Origin: Nitrobacter sp035546855
GTDB taxonomy: Bacteria; Pseudomonadota; Alphaproteobacteria; Rhizobiales; Xanthobacteraceae
Assembly (NCBI GenBank): GCA_035546855.1
Contig: DASZVY010000033.1
Location: 1 to 64,000 of the forward strand
DNA: 64,000 nucleotides
Reading direction: 5' to 3'
Positions within the stretch are counted from its first letter, which is position 1. Every line of letters starts with the position of its first letter. This document shows, piece by piece, positions 37,200 through 46,208 of this stretch. Below the pieces are notes generated by a model, which made no database searches, had not been told where the DNA came from, and saw only the letters and a program-made list of their open reading frames with translations. Position numbers and translations under genes: made by a program.

Positions 37200-37595
37200 C
37201 TATCCGAACAGCTTTCCGCGTTTCAGCATGTCGCCATCGCTCCGCTCCCAATCCTGCCAGAGCTCCAGTGCAGCAAGCAGGAGGACGAGGCCGCCGAGCG
37301 CGGAATGCCAGAAACGCAGATTTCCGGCGCCCGCATAGTGAAAGATATACGGCGACGCCATCAGCCAGAGGCCGAGCAGAAGCTGCGCGGTTTCTTCCCA
37401 GCGCTGCAGCACGACATATTCGAGCTCGGCGACGAAGAACACCGCCACGCCGATCAGCACCGCGTTCCAGATGGCGATGGGACTGACCTGACCGTCATCG
37501 GACGCCCATGGCGACAGCGCGATCACGACGCCAAGCAGCATCCCGAACCAATCCTCCCAGGTTCGATGGGCGCTGAAAAACCGAGTCATGAACAT
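37200..37595 (-). CDS. SPW-repeat membrane protein
   Basis: A 131-aa protein with four predicted membrane helices and two SPW-type motifs, IALSPWASD after the first helix and LMASPYIFHY in the third, which define the SPW repeat family. ATG 37595 follows GGAGG at 6 nt. Function of the family is unknown. Confidence 0.85.
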   Translation of the reverse strand: MFMTRFFSAHRTWEDWFGMLLGVVIALSPWASDDGQVSPIAIWNAVLIGVAVFFVAELEYVVLQRWEETAQLLLGLWLMASPYIFHYAGAGNLRFWHSALGGLVLLLAALELWQDWERSDGDMLKRGKLFG

Positions 37596-37925
37596 CGAAG
37601 CCTCCATCACAGAGAGGCATACGTCGGCGGCTGGCAGCCACGGCGCTCCGACAGTTCAACGACCATTCCAGCCGCTTCGGGGCGTATGTCCAGGGATTCA
37701 CGTAGGGCGGGGATGGAACGCCGCAAGATGGCGGCAGGCAAATATGTCAGGCTGCTGTCGCCGGACGATAGCTGAGCGATACCCTGGCGCGGCTCCGTTG
37801 CACCAGCCTGCTTTCGCTCAGCACACGCTCATCCGTGTCGCGACGGAGCGGCCTTCTGCCGTCGACGATCTTGTGTCTCGCGTCGGCATGCGACACATTG
37901 CGGGAGCCACTTCAGGAATTTGCTC

Positions 37926-38198
37926 ATGTCCGATGTCGTCAACAATACCGAAAAGCATCGTTACGAACTCGAGGTCGAAGGTCATCTGGCTGCGACCTAT
38001 TACAAGCTTGCCGACGGGGTGATCACCTTCGTCCACACCGAGGTGCCGCCGGAGCTTGGCGGCAAGGGCGTCGGCTCAAGGCTGGTCAAGGGCGCGCTGG
38101 ATCAGGTCCGTGCTGATGGTCTCAAGGTCGTGGCGCAATGTGTGTTCGTCAAAGGCTGGATCGAGAAGCATCCCGACTACGCCGATCTGCTGAAGTAG
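37926..38198 (+). CDS. Small GNAT-fold N-acetyltransferase (YjdJ-like), copy 1
   Basis: A 90-aa minimal GNAT protein. The acetyl-CoA loop reads LGGKGVGSRLVKGALD, followed by the typical VVAQCVFVKGWIEKHPDYADLL end. ATG 37926 follows AGGAA at 8 nt. It stands immediately before a paralogue of equal length, and the pair arose by tandem duplication. The substrate is unknown. Confidence 0.9.
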   Translation: MSDVVNNTEKHRYELEVEGHLAATYYKLADGVITFVHTEVPPELGGKGVGSRLVKGALDQVRADGLKVVAQCVFVKGWIEKHPDYADLLK

Positions 38199-38296
38199 CG
38201 GCACCATCCATGAAAAATGCTTCGTGAATATGACATTCCCCACTCGTGAACGTTATCGTCACGGCTCACAGCCAAACCAGCCAAGGTTTCACCGTT

Positions 38297-38569
38297 ATGA
38301 CCGCTGTTCGCGACAACAAGGCCCTCTCCCGCTTCGAGTTCGAGACGGAAGGAGACCTCGCTTTTGCGAATTACCGGACAGCGCCCGGCAAGGTCATCAT
38401 CACCCATACCGAAACGCCACGCGCGCTGCGCGGTCGCGGCGTTGCCTCGGAATTGGTGAAAGGAGCGCTGGATTTGATCCGCGCCGACGGCCTGAAAGTG
38501 GTCGCCGGGTGCAGCTTCGTGGCCGATTACCTCGACAAGCACCCTGAGCAGGCCGACCTGCGAGGATAA
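38297..38569 (+). CDS. Small GNAT-fold N-acetyltransferase (YjdJ-like), copy 2
   Basis: A 90-aa paralogue of the preceding gene with the same layout: LRGRGVASELVKGALDLIRA for the acetyl-CoA loop and VVAGCSFVADYLDKHPEQADL at the end. ATG 38297 is chosen by alignment with copy 1 (both 90 aa). The intergenic space is 98 bp. Confidence 0.9.
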   Translation: MTAVRDNKALSRFEFETEGDLAFANYRTAPGKVIITHTETPRALRGRGVASELVKGALDLIRADGLKVVAGCSFVADYLDKHPEQADLRG

Positions 38570-38578
38570 GGCTCTGCC

Positions 38579-38600
38579 GGCACGGCGCGATCGCCGTGCC
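38579..38600 (+). terminator. Hairpin after the GNAT pair
   Basis: GGCACGGCG and CGCCGTGCC form a 9-bp stem with a 4-nt loop 10 bp after the stop codon. No T-run follows. A second GGCCCG/CGGGCC stem with CTTTTG follows at 38686-38712. Confidence 0.5.
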
Positions 38601-38751
38601 ATTCGGTTCATGTCCGTCACACGATCCGGATCGACATATCCGGCAAGCCCTCGATCTTGCCAGGCAGAACGTCGCCCTCACGACCGGCCCGACATTCGAG
38701 GCGGGCCCTTTTGCCGGCGTCACTGCACCGGATCAGATTTGAATCAGGCTG

Positions 38752-39138
38752 TCAGTGCTTGATGTCGGGCGGCAGCTTGCCGCCGTTGGCGGCGAGTTGC
38801 GCCATGATCTGCTTGTGCAGCCAGATATTCATGGTCGCCGAGTCATTGGTGTCGCCCGTGTATTTGAGATCCTTCGCCAGCTCCTTGCGCGCGCTGAGGC
38901 TGGAATCGATATCGAGCGCCTTCATCAGGTCGACGATCGAGGTCCGCCATTCGAGCTTCTCCTTCTTGGTGGCAACGGCCTTGTCGAGGATGGACGCGAC
39001 ATCGACGCTATTCGCCGGAGCGATGCCCGATCCCGAAGTTGGCGCGGCGGCACTGCCGGCCGCAGGCGTTTCCGTCGGTGTCGCGGCTTCCGCATGGGTT
39101 CCGAAGATTGCGCCCATGATCTTTCCAAAAATGCTCAT
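38752..39138 (-). CDS. DUF3597 protein
   Basis: A 128-aa protein beginning MSIFGKIMGAIFG, then an Ala/Pro/Thr linker and the DUF3597 core: VDVASILDKAVATKKEKLEW, SIVDLMKALDIDSSL, ARKELAKDLKYTGD, MNIWLHKQIM. The fold is helical and distantly like LysM-associated domains; function unknown. ATG 39138 follows GGGAG at 7 nt. The 458-bp gap to the next gene (39139-39596) shows nothing recognisable. Confidence 0.9.
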   Translation of the reverse strand: MSIFGKIMGAIFGTHAEAATPTETPAAGSAAAPTSGSGIAPANSVDVASILDKAVATKKEKLEWRTSIVDLMKALDIDSSLSARKELAKDLKYTGDTNDSATMNIWLHKQIMAQLAANGGKLPPDIKH

Positions 39139-39596
39139 TATGTCGCTCCCAATAACTTTAAGACGGTGGCCGGCCCGGGCGGCTCGTCGCGTCTGTTTCC
39201 GCCGGACCGATGCAAAGACTAGCCGTCCCGTAACGGCTTGCCAATGCGACACGGCGGACCGGCAGCAAAGGCTTTTTCCCGCCTGCGGACATCGATGACA
39301 TCACAATGTCGCATTTCGTCGGAGGTGGATGACACCGCGTTCGTCACGCATGGCAAATACATTTACATTCATTCAAATTCGACCCAAGGACGCCATTGCG
39401 GCGGTCCCGGACGCCGCATAAATTGAAGATACGTGACTATCGCAACCTCCGGGTTGGCTTCAAAGTCACGCAACAGGTCGCGGCAAGACCAGGTCTTTGC
39501 TTTCGCGTCTGGCTTGATCGTGATCGTTTCAACGGAGCGGGTCCGCGCCCTCTCGTCCGGCGTAGGGTTCGCGGCCGCGACAAGGGAGACACGACC

Positions 39597-40499
39597 ATGG
39601 CCTCATCCTATTCCGCCAATGTCACGCCGCTCTCTCAGTCGAGAGAGAAATCCCCTCCCACGATCCGCAAGATCGGCCTTTCCGATCTTCACGATGCGCT
39701 GCGACTGGGATGGGAGGACTTCAAGGCTGTCCCGAGCCACGCCATTATCCTATGCGTTATCTATCCCGTCCTCGGACTTGTGCTTGCGCGGTTCGCGCTC
39801 GGTTATTCCGTGCTGCCGCTGCTGTTTCCACTGGCGGCGGGTTTTGCGCTGCTCGGACCGTTTGCCGCTCTCGGCCTCTATGAGCTGAGCTACCGGCGTG
39901 AACTCGGCCAGGACGCATCGGCGTGGCATGCGATGAGGGTGCTGCGATCGCCATCGTTCGGCGCGATGCTGGGGTTCGGTACGCTGCTACTCGCCATTTT
40001 CGTCGTCTGGATCGCGACGGCTCAGGCGATCTATGTATCGACCTTCGGCAATGCGCCGGCGGCGGAGATTCCCGATTTCGTGTCGCGCGTCCTGACCACC
40101 CCCGAAGGATGGCGCCTGATCCTGGTCGGCTGCGGCGTCGGCTTCCTGTTCGCCGTCGTCGCGCTGTGCATCAGCATCGTGTCGTTTCCGCTGATGCTCG
40201 ACCGTCATGCCAGCATCAGCGACGCCATGGCAACCTCGCTGCGCGTAGTGGCCAAGAACCCGGTCGCGGCGGCCGAATGGGGATTGATCGTGGCGGTGCT
40301 GCTTGTGCTCGGATCGCTGCCGTTCTTCCTCGGGCTCGCCGTGGTCATTCCGCTGCTCGGGCACGCCACATGGCACCTCTATCGGAAGGCCGTCGAACCC
40401 GCTTCGGGATCGCATGAACCTCCGCCCGAGCCCAAGGTCCGGCGCTACGCCGCGGACTTCCCTGTTTCGCTGTTTCAATGGGGGCGCGGAGACCGCTGA
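39597..40499 (+). CDS. DUF2189 integral membrane protein
   Basis: A 300-aa protein with six predicted membrane helices. A polar N-terminus leads into DLHDALRLGWEDFKAVPSHA, the DUF2189 signature that precedes the first helix, and the typical FALLGPFAALGLYELSYRRE follows. ATG 39597 follows AAGGGAG at 9 nt. The family is conserved in alphaproteobacteria without known function. Confidence 0.88.
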   Translation: MASSYSANVTPLSQSREKSPPTIRKIGLSDLHDALRLGWEDFKAVPSHAIILCVIYPVLGLVLARFALGYSVLPLLFPLAAGFALLGPFAALGLYELSYRRELGQDASAWHAMRVLRSPSFGAMLGFGTLLLAIFVVWIATAQAIYVSTFGNAPAAEIPDFVSRVLTTPEGWRLILVGCGVGFLFAVVALCISIVSFPLMLDRHASISDAMATSLRVVAKNPVAAAEWGLIVAVLLVLGSLPFFLGLAVVIPLLGHATWHLYRKAVEPASGSHEPPPEPKVRRYAADFPVSLFQWGRGDR

Positions 40500-40745
40500 G
40501 CGCGCTCGACATACGGTCTTGAATGAAGTCCACCTGCGGCAGACGCCGGACCCTGGCAACTGCCGGCAGACGCCGCAGGTTTGCCGCATCAGCGCGCGGG
40601 TGCGGCCTCATTGCAGTTCGCCAAGTTCCGCGCGCCGGCGGCATCCGCGCGATGCGGGCCTTGCTTTAGCCGCGGTTCACTCCGAAGTTTCCCGCCTCAG
40701 CCGCCTGCTTTTTCCGAAGCCAGGCGCGCGACATGAGTGACCGAC

Positions 40746-41564
40746 ATGCCAACCCGCTCGCTTCTTCGTCTTTTCATTGGAGGCGCCATTGCCGCCATCC
40801 TGCTGTCTCCTGCGTTTGCAGCCGTGCCTTGCGGGAGCGGCAATTTCGATCAATGGCTCGCCGATTTCAAAAGCGAGGCCACGGCAAAAGGCATTTCAGC
40901 GCCCACCATCGCCGCTGCGTTGAACGGCATGACGCCCGACCGGAGCGTCCTGGCGCACGATCGGTCGCAAAAGGTGTTTCAGCAAAGCTTCGAGCAGTTC
41001 TCCGGCCGCATGGTGCCGCCCCGTCTGGCGCGCGCCAGTTCGCTCATGAAACAATACGGCTCGGTCCTGTCGCGCATCGAGGACAAGTACGGCGTACCGG
41101 GCGAAGTGCTCGTCGCGATCTGGGGACTGGAAACCGATTTCGGCGTCAATATCGGAAAGTTTCCGACCATCCGGGCGCTCGCGACCCTCGCCTACGACTG
41201 CCGCCGCGCTGATCAGTTTCGCGGCGAACTGCTGGATGCATTGCGGATTGTCGACCGCCATGATCTCACGCCCTCCGAGATGCGCGGTGCCTGGGCGGGC
41301 GAAATCGGGCAAACGCAATTCATGCCCTCATCCTACATCAAGTTTGCAGTCGACTTCGACGGCAACGGACGCCGCGACCTCCTCCATAGTCCGGTCGACG
41401 TTCTCGCGTCGACTGCGAACTATCTCGCAAGCTACGGCTGGCAGCGCGGCAAGGACTGGGAGCCAGGAAGCCCGAACTTCGATGTGATCAAGCAATGGAA
41501 CAAGAGCGACGTTTATGCACGGACGATCGCCTATTTCGCGAGCCAACTCGCTCACGCTCCCTGA
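40746..41564 (+). CDS. Lytic murein transglycosylase (MltB/GH103 type)
   Basis: A 272-aa protein with a signal peptide (cleavage near AFAAV) and a GH103 domain. FDQWLADFKSEATAKGIS begins the domain; the catalytic Glu is in IWGLETDFGV; GEIGQTQFMPSSYIKFAVDFDGNG follows. It cleaves peptidoglycan strands to 1,6-anhydro-muropeptides in the periplasm. No peptidoglycan-binding domain follows, so this is a short form. The start ATG 40746 has no strong ribosome site. Confidence 0.93.
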   Translation: MPTRSLLRLFIGGAIAAILLSPAFAAVPCGSGNFDQWLADFKSEATAKGISAPTIAAALNGMTPDRSVLAHDRSQKVFQQSFEQFSGRMVPPRLARASSLMKQYGSVLSRIEDKYGVPGEVLVAIWGLETDFGVNIGKFPTIRALATLAYDCRRADQFRGELLDALRIVDRHDLTPSEMRGAWAGEIGQTQFMPSSYIKFAVDFDGNGRRDLLHSPVDVLASTANYLASYGWQRGKDWEPGSPNFDVIKQWNKSDVYARTIAYFASQLAHAP

Positions 41565-42116
41565 CTCCGCCTGGCAGGACGGCCCCAGCAGCGATTAAGG
41601 GCCGATCTCAAGACGCGCGCGGCCGGACCATCCGGCCACCATCGCGCTGTGCAGAGGCGGATTATCGCCGGATCATGTTGGGAGGACACATTCTATTTCA
41701 GAGTTCCGTCAGGCTGGCCATAATAATGAATACATATTCATATATAAAAACGACATGCGAATCAGCATGGCAAAATGCGCCAGTCATCCCCGGCACGACG
41801 TTCGTCAGGGTCAATACCAATCAAGTCCAATTCGAGGGCTCTCCTCCGTGTGATCCTGTCCCGCTTAGGGTTCGAATGTAGAATGACCTCAATTCATGCC
41901 AAAACGTGGGGGATTCTGGGCAAAACGGAGTTTTCTTAAGGAGCGTAGCGTCATTGTTGCAGAGGGAAAAAGTTTAATCAATTCCTATACGAGCTATGCG
42001 AAATACTGTTAGCTGCATCGCAACATTTGAACTGCTGCAATGCGAAGTGGCGATCTATATTCACTTCAACGGTGAGGCCTTCCTCCAAGGGCTGAATCGT
42101 AGATAAGGAGACTACC
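41565..42116. other. Gene-free, partly AT-rich interval
   Basis: No convincing gene is seen in these 552 bp. A stretch at about 41685-41760 (many ATA/TAT steps) is far more AT-rich than its surroundings. Near the right end, GCATCGCA (about 42012) and TGCAATGC (about 42034) form an imperfect inverted repeat 50-100 bp before the DUF1127 gene, which could be an operator or part of its leader. Confidence 0.4.
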
Positions 42117-42269
42117 ATGTTGCTCTCATTCATCCGCATGATCCAGGCCTTCCGGGATTATCAGCGCAATGTCGCCGAGCTATCGCAGCTCAATGATCGT
42201 GAACTGGCCGATATCGGTCTCGATCGCTCGGACATTCCGCGGGTTGCGGCAGGTTCCTACAACGGCTGA
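42117..42269 (+). CDS. DUF1127 small protein (YjiS-like)
   Basis: A 50-aa protein, too short for usual ORF calls, with start ATG after AAGGAG. The typical DUF1127 pattern is complete: a first basic/aromatic helix (MIQAFRDYQR) then LSQLNDRELADIGLDRSDIP. Small DUF1127 proteins in other alphaproteobacteria bind RNA and affect phosphate and carbon metabolism. A strong hairpin follows the stop. Confidence 0.92.
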   Translation: MLLSFIRMIQAFRDYQRNVAELSQLNDRELADIGLDRSDIPRVAAGSYNG

Positions 42270-42290
42270 TCTTCCGCCGACTGTTGAACG

Positions 42291-42319
42291 GACAACGCCC
42301 GCCTCGTGCGGGCGTTGTC
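42291..42319 (+). terminator. Hairpin terminator after DUF1127
   Basis: GACAACGCCCGC (42291-42302) and GCGGGCGTTGTC (42308-42319) form a perfect 12-bp stem with a 5-nt loop. Only a weak T content follows. Confidence 0.65.
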
Positions 42320-42384
42320 GTATCCGGGGTTGATAGGGCGCGAACGAGATTCCCCTCCGCGGGAAAACACGCTAACCCAGCGCC

Positions 42385-43818
42385 ATGACAGATGCCCTTT
42401 CCCCATCCGACGTCGTCCATATCGTCGGTGCCGGTCTTGCCGGCTCAGAAGCCGCCTGGCAGGTGGCGCAGAGCGGCGTGCGCGTCGTGCTGCACGAGAT
42501 GCGGCCGCAGCGGACGACCGAAGCTCACCGCACCGACGGCTTCGCTGAGCTTGTCTGTTCCAATTCATTGCGCTCCGACGATGCGGCCAGCAACGCCGTT
42601 GGCCTTCTGCATGCGGAGATGCGCCGGCTCGGATCGTTGATCATGCGCTGCGCCGATGCCAATCAGGTGCCCGCCGGCGGCGCTCTGGCGGTCGACCGTG
42701 ACGGCTTTTCTGCCGCCGTGACCACTGCGCTGCAGAACCATCCGCTGATCGAGATCCGGCGCGAGGAAATCGCCGGGTTGCCGCCCGCCGACTGGAGCAA
42801 CGTCATTATCGCGACCGGACCGCTGACCAGCGCGCCTCTCGCCGACGCGATCCGTGCGCTGACCGGCGAGAATGCCCTCGCCTTTTTCGATGCCATCGCA
42901 CCGATCGTACACAGGGATTCCATCGATATGTCCGTGGCGTGGTTCCAGTCGCGCTACGACAAGGTCGGCCCCGGTGGGACCGGCGCCGATTACATCAACT
43001 GCCCGATGACGGAATCCCAGTACCAGGCCTTTGTGGATGCCCTGAGCGGCGGCGAAAAGGTGGATTTCAAGGACTGGGAGATCAATACGCCCTATTTCGA
43101 CGGCTGCCTGCCGATCGAAGTGATGGCGGAGCGGGGTCGAGAAACCTTGCGGCACGGCCCGCTGAAGCCTGTTGGCTTGACCAATCCGCACAATCCTGCG
43201 GTCAAGCCCTATGCGATCGTGCAGCTTCGCCAGGACAACAAGCTCGGCACGCTCTACAACATGGTCGGCTTTCAAACCAAGCTGAAGCACGGCGCACAAA
43301 CGCGCATCTTCCGCTCCATTCCCGGGCTCGAACATGCGGAGTTCGCGCGGCTGGGTGGGCTGCACCGCAATACATTCCTGAATTCGCCAAAACTTCTCGA
43401 CGGGCAATTGCGGCTGCGCGCCGCGCCACGGTTGCGTTTCGCCGGGCAGATGACCGGCTGTGAGGGTTACGTCGAGTCCGCGGCGGTCGGACTTTTCGCC
43501 GGGCTGTGCGCTGCCGCCGATGCCCGCGCGCAAAGTCTCGCACCGCCGCCTGCGACGACGGCCCTCGGTGCGTTGCTCGGCCACATCACCGGCGGTCACA
43601 TCGAGACCATCGATGCGGGCCCGCGCTCGTTCCAGCCGATGAACATCAACTTTGGCCTGTTTCCGCCGCTCGCCAGCCCGCCGACGAAAAAGCCCGACGG
43701 CTCGCGGCTGCGCGGCAACGAGAAGACCGTCGCCAGAAGGCAGGCGGTCAGCGCCCGCGCGCTCGCGGACCTCGATCGCTGGATTGCGGACAACAGGCGG
43801 GTCGCGGCCGCGGCCTGA
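42385..43818 (+). CDS. trmFO: Folate-dependent tRNA (uracil-5-)-methyltransferase TrmFO
   Basis: A 477-aa flavoprotein that makes m5U54 in tRNA using methylene-THF and FAD. The FAD motif VHIVGAGLAGSEAAWQ begins at residue 11. Family blocks LVCSNSLRSDD, INTPYFDGCLPIEVMAERG, TLYNMVGFQTKLKH and FAGQMTGCEGYVESAAVGL are all present. Slightly longer than Bacillus TrmFO at the C-terminus. It is the first gene of a run with the kinase-like gene 31 bp downstream. Confidence 0.96.
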   Translation: MTDALSPSDVVHIVGAGLAGSEAAWQVAQSGVRVVLHEMRPQRTTEAHRTDGFAELVCSNSLRSDDAASNAVGLLHAEMRRLGSLIMRCADANQVPAGGALAVDRDGFSAAVTTALQNHPLIEIRREEIAGLPPADWSNVIIATGPLTSAPLADAIRALTGENALAFFDAIAPIVHRDSIDMSVAWFQSRYDKVGPGGTGADYINCPMTESQYQAFVDALSGGEKVDFKDWEINTPYFDGCLPIEVMAERGRETLRHGPLKPVGLTNPHNPAVKPYAIVQLRQDNKLGTLYNMVGFQTKLKHGAQTRIFRSIPGLEHAEFARLGGLHRNTFLNSPKLLDGQLRLRAAPRLRFAGQMTGCEGYVESAAVGLFAGLCAAADARAQSLAPPPATTALGALLGHITGGHIETIDAGPRSFQPMNINFGLFPPLASPPTKKPDGSRLRGNEKTVARRQAVSARALADLDRWIADNRRVAAAA

Positions 43819-43849
43819 CGTTTTTGGCGACACGATTTCAGGGTTGGGT

Positions 43850-44959
43850 ATGCCTCTTCCGAAACAGGACATCGCGGCGTTGTCCACGACATGGACCGAA
43901 GGCGTCCTGCTCAAGCGTGACGTGTTTTCGACCGTGGAACGCGGACGGTTTCGTACGGCCGATGGGGAGGTCGACGCCGTGCTGCGCCGGCTCGATCAGG
44001 TGCCGTGGTGGTCGTATCTCGTCGCCCGGCATTTGTTCGAACGCGAACGCAGAGCGCTGACGCGCGCGCGCGATCTCGGCGTCGGCCCACAACTGTTGTG
44101 GGGCGGGCGCAGCGCCCTGGTGCGCGGGTTTATCGACGGCGTGGCGCTGCACTTGGCGAAGCCATATGGCGACCGCGCCTATTTTCAGTCCGCCAAGCGC
44201 GCGCTGCATCGGCTGCACCGCGCCGGCATCTGCCACAACGACCTCGCCAAGGAACAGAACTGGCTGCGCGGCAGCGATGGCCGAGCCTACCTGACGGACT
44301 TCCAGCTTGCTGCCTGCTTCAATCGCCAGTCGCGTCTGTTTCGTATTGCCGCCTATGAAGACCTGCGGCACCTCCTGAAGCACAAGCGCACCTATGCCCC
44401 TGATCTGCTGACTCCATGCGAGCGCAAGATCCTCGCACGCAAGTCGGTGGTGGCGCGAACCTGGCTGATGACCGGCAAGAAGGTCTATCGCGCCATCACG
44501 CGGGGCGTCTTCAATTTCACCGATCGCGAAGGCGGAGGGCGCCGCCTCGTCAACGACGCGCCGGTTCTGATCGCACGCATCAAGGACAATCCCGCCGTCC
44601 GCGACGCGGCCATCGTCGCATTCGCGGACCGGCGCAGCGGCGTCGGCCTCTATGCCTTCGTGGAGTCCGATCAAACCCGGCGGGACGCGCTGGAATCTCA
44701 ACTGTCGTCCTCGCTGGCGACGGCCAACGCGCCAAAGCCGCCAGAACATATTCAGGTGGTGGCGAGATTGCCCCGCGACGGCACGGGGCGTATCCGCAGC
44801 GAGGTTCTCCAACTCATCGCGATGAATCAGGTCGATTTGATCGAACCGCTGATGACCAGCCCGGCGGACCGTGAATTCTTCCGCGATCTTCTCGAGTCGC
44901 GGAAAAACCTGCGCGACCGTTTCAATTTCGAGTCCGCCGATCAGGCGTTACCGCGCTGA
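43850..44959 (+). CDS. Kinase-like protein fused to an AMP-binding C-terminal-like domain
   Basis: A 369-aa protein. The N-terminal two thirds resemble a lipopolysaccharide/RIO-type kinase: ICHNDLAKEQNWL (HND at 129-131, metal-binding N137) and LTDFQLA (DFG-like, D150). The C-terminal third (about 240-330) resembles the mobile C-terminal domain of acyl-CoA synthetases: NPAVRDAAIVAFAD, YAFVES and LPRDGTGRIRSEVL, where the usual catalytic Lys after GR/GK is not obvious. Substrate unknown. ATG 43850 is used; the upstream open frame overlaps trmFO. Confidence 0.75.
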   Translation: MPLPKQDIAALSTTWTEGVLLKRDVFSTVERGRFRTADGEVDAVLRRLDQVPWWSYLVARHLFERERRALTRARDLGVGPQLLWGGRSALVRGFIDGVALHLAKPYGDRAYFQSAKRALHRLHRAGICHNDLAKEQNWLRGSDGRAYLTDFQLAACFNRQSRLFRIAAYEDLRHLLKHKRTYAPDLLTPCERKILARKSVVARTWLMTGKKVYRAITRGVFNFTDREGGGRRLVNDAPVLIARIKDNPAVRDAAIVAFADRRSGVGLYAFVESDQTRRDALESQLSSSLATANAPKPPEHIQVVARLPRDGTGRIRSEVLQLIAMNQVDLIEPLMTSPADREFFRDLLESRKNLRDRFNFESADQALPR

Positions 44960-44961
44960 TG

Positions 44962-45825
44962 TCAGACCCGAAACCGCGCCGAGCGCGCCGCGCGCCACAC
45001 CGTCCACAGTGTCCGGAGATGCGACGGCGGCAGCGGCGTAAACGGATCACGGTCCGGACGCGCCAGGCGATCGAGTTCGGATCGCGCCGCCGCGAGCGGC
45101 AAGAATACGGTACGGACGTCCCGGGAAAGCTCTGTCAGCAACTCCAGCGCGACGTCCATATGCCGCCGCGCTTCCGCAATCAGGTCGTTGAGCGCGCCGC
45201 GAAGCTCCGGCGTCGCGCGGCCGGAAAAGACGCTTTCGATATCGACGCCATGCCGCTCAAGACTGTCGCGGGGCACGAACATCTGCCGCCGGGATGAATC
45301 GAATGGAAGCGTCGAGAGGATGCGCGTGAGGCCGATCGCAAAACCCGCGTGTCGCGCGATGTGCGCGACATGATCCGACGCCGGCCCGACGACCCCGGCC
45401 GCGAGCGACAGCAGCGAGGCCGACGTCTGCTGCAGATAACCTTCCAGCGCAGCCATGTCCGGCATCGGGTCGTTATAAAGATCGAATTCATGCGCCTCGA
45501 TCAGACGCGTCAGCGCGTCGATCGGAAGATCGAATTCACGGATGGCTGCCAGCAACTCCGCTGCAACCGGATGGCCCTCGACCCCTCCGTGTCCGGGTCC
45601 GGTCAGCATGTCGGTCCACCACTGAAGCCGTATCTCGCCGGGCAGCGGCTGACTGATATGCTCGCGCACCCGCACGATCTCGTCATTGAAGGCGTAAAGC
45701 GCAAGCAATGCGCGACGGCGATCCGCAGGTGCGAAAATCGTCGCGGCGTAGTCAGCGAAATCGTGATTCCGCACCAGATCGGCGCAGAACGCCGCGGTAT
45801 CCCGTGTCGGGCCGGGCGTGCTCAT
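44962..45825 (-). CDS. Squalene/phytoene synthase-like protein, NDUFAF6-type
   Basis: A 287-aa protein of the trans-isoprenyl synthase fold. The first acidic motif is kept in part (YAFNDEIVRVRE), but the second Asp-rich motif of real synthases, normally after GLQLTN-like text, reads GLTRILSTLPFDSSRRQMFVP and lacks the acidic pair. This matches the NDUFAF6 group, mitochondrial complex I assembly factors. Its ATG overlaps the stop of the Mth938-like gene by 4 bp in the secDF operon. A role in respiratory complex assembly is inferred; a catalytic role is less likely. Confidence 0.82.
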   Translation of the reverse strand: MSTPGPTRDTAAFCADLVRNHDFADYAATIFAPADRRRALLALYAFNDEIVRVREHISQPLPGEIRLQWWTDMLTGPGHGGVEGHPVAAELLAAIREFDLPIDALTRLIEAHEFDLYNDPMPDMAALEGYLQQTSASLLSLAAGVVGPASDHVAHIARHAGFAIGLTRILSTLPFDSSRRQMFVPRDSLERHGVDIESVFSGRATPELRGALNDLIAEARRHMDVALELLTELSRDVRTVFLPLAAARSELDRLARPDRDPFTPLPPSHLRTLWTVWRAARSARFRV

Positions 45826-46208
45826 GGCACGGCGATGAGCGCCGCCGCCACGCGCCGCCGCTCGCCGAGCATGATGTTATAGGTACGGATCGCAGGTCCG
45901 GTTTGCATCGTATCGATCCCGACGTGAAGGCGGCGCAGCGCCTCGCGCAAATCGGTCGGCGGCAGCCACACCTCCGTTCCGGTCCCGACCAACAGCGTGT
46001 CAATCCCGTTGGCACCGGCGAATACCCGCTCAAGCGAAGCCCGATCGATATCCTGCGGGCGGGTCACCGGCCAGGCCCAAATGCCATCCGGCAGGCACAG
46101 CAGCGAGCCGCGGTGCGACATCGTATCGAAGCGAAAGCCGCCGCTGCCGTAAGCCTCGATCGGCGCCGCGCGCGGAAGGTGCGGCGCGTCGGGTGTCGTC
46201 CGCGTCAC
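45822..46208 (-). CDS. Mth938/DUF498 domain protein, NDUFAF3-like
   Basis: A 128-aa protein starting with GTG that overlaps the secF stop (GTGA). Family blocks: IEAYGSGGFRFDTMSHRGSL, WAWPVTRPQDID, IDTLLVGTGTEVWLPP and LRRLHVGIDTMQTGPAIRTYNIMLGE, the last containing the conserved end motif. Eukaryotic NDUFAF3 is the homologue and its bacterial relatives are known next to secF. It is translationally coupled on both sides and missed by ORF callers that use the longer frame. Confidence 0.88.
   Translation of the reverse strand: MTRTTPDAPHLPRAAPIEAYGSGGFRFDTMSHRGSLLCLPDGIWAWPVTRPQDIDRASLERVFAGANGIDTLLVGTGTEVWLPPTDLREALRRLHVGIDTMQTGPAIRTYNIMLGERRRVAAALIAVP

Noticed and set aside
41495..41881. Possible 128-aa gene after the transglycosylase gene
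   Set aside because: Begins inside the preceding gene in another frame, lacks a ribosome site and any recognisable pattern, and runs through the AT-rich stretch.
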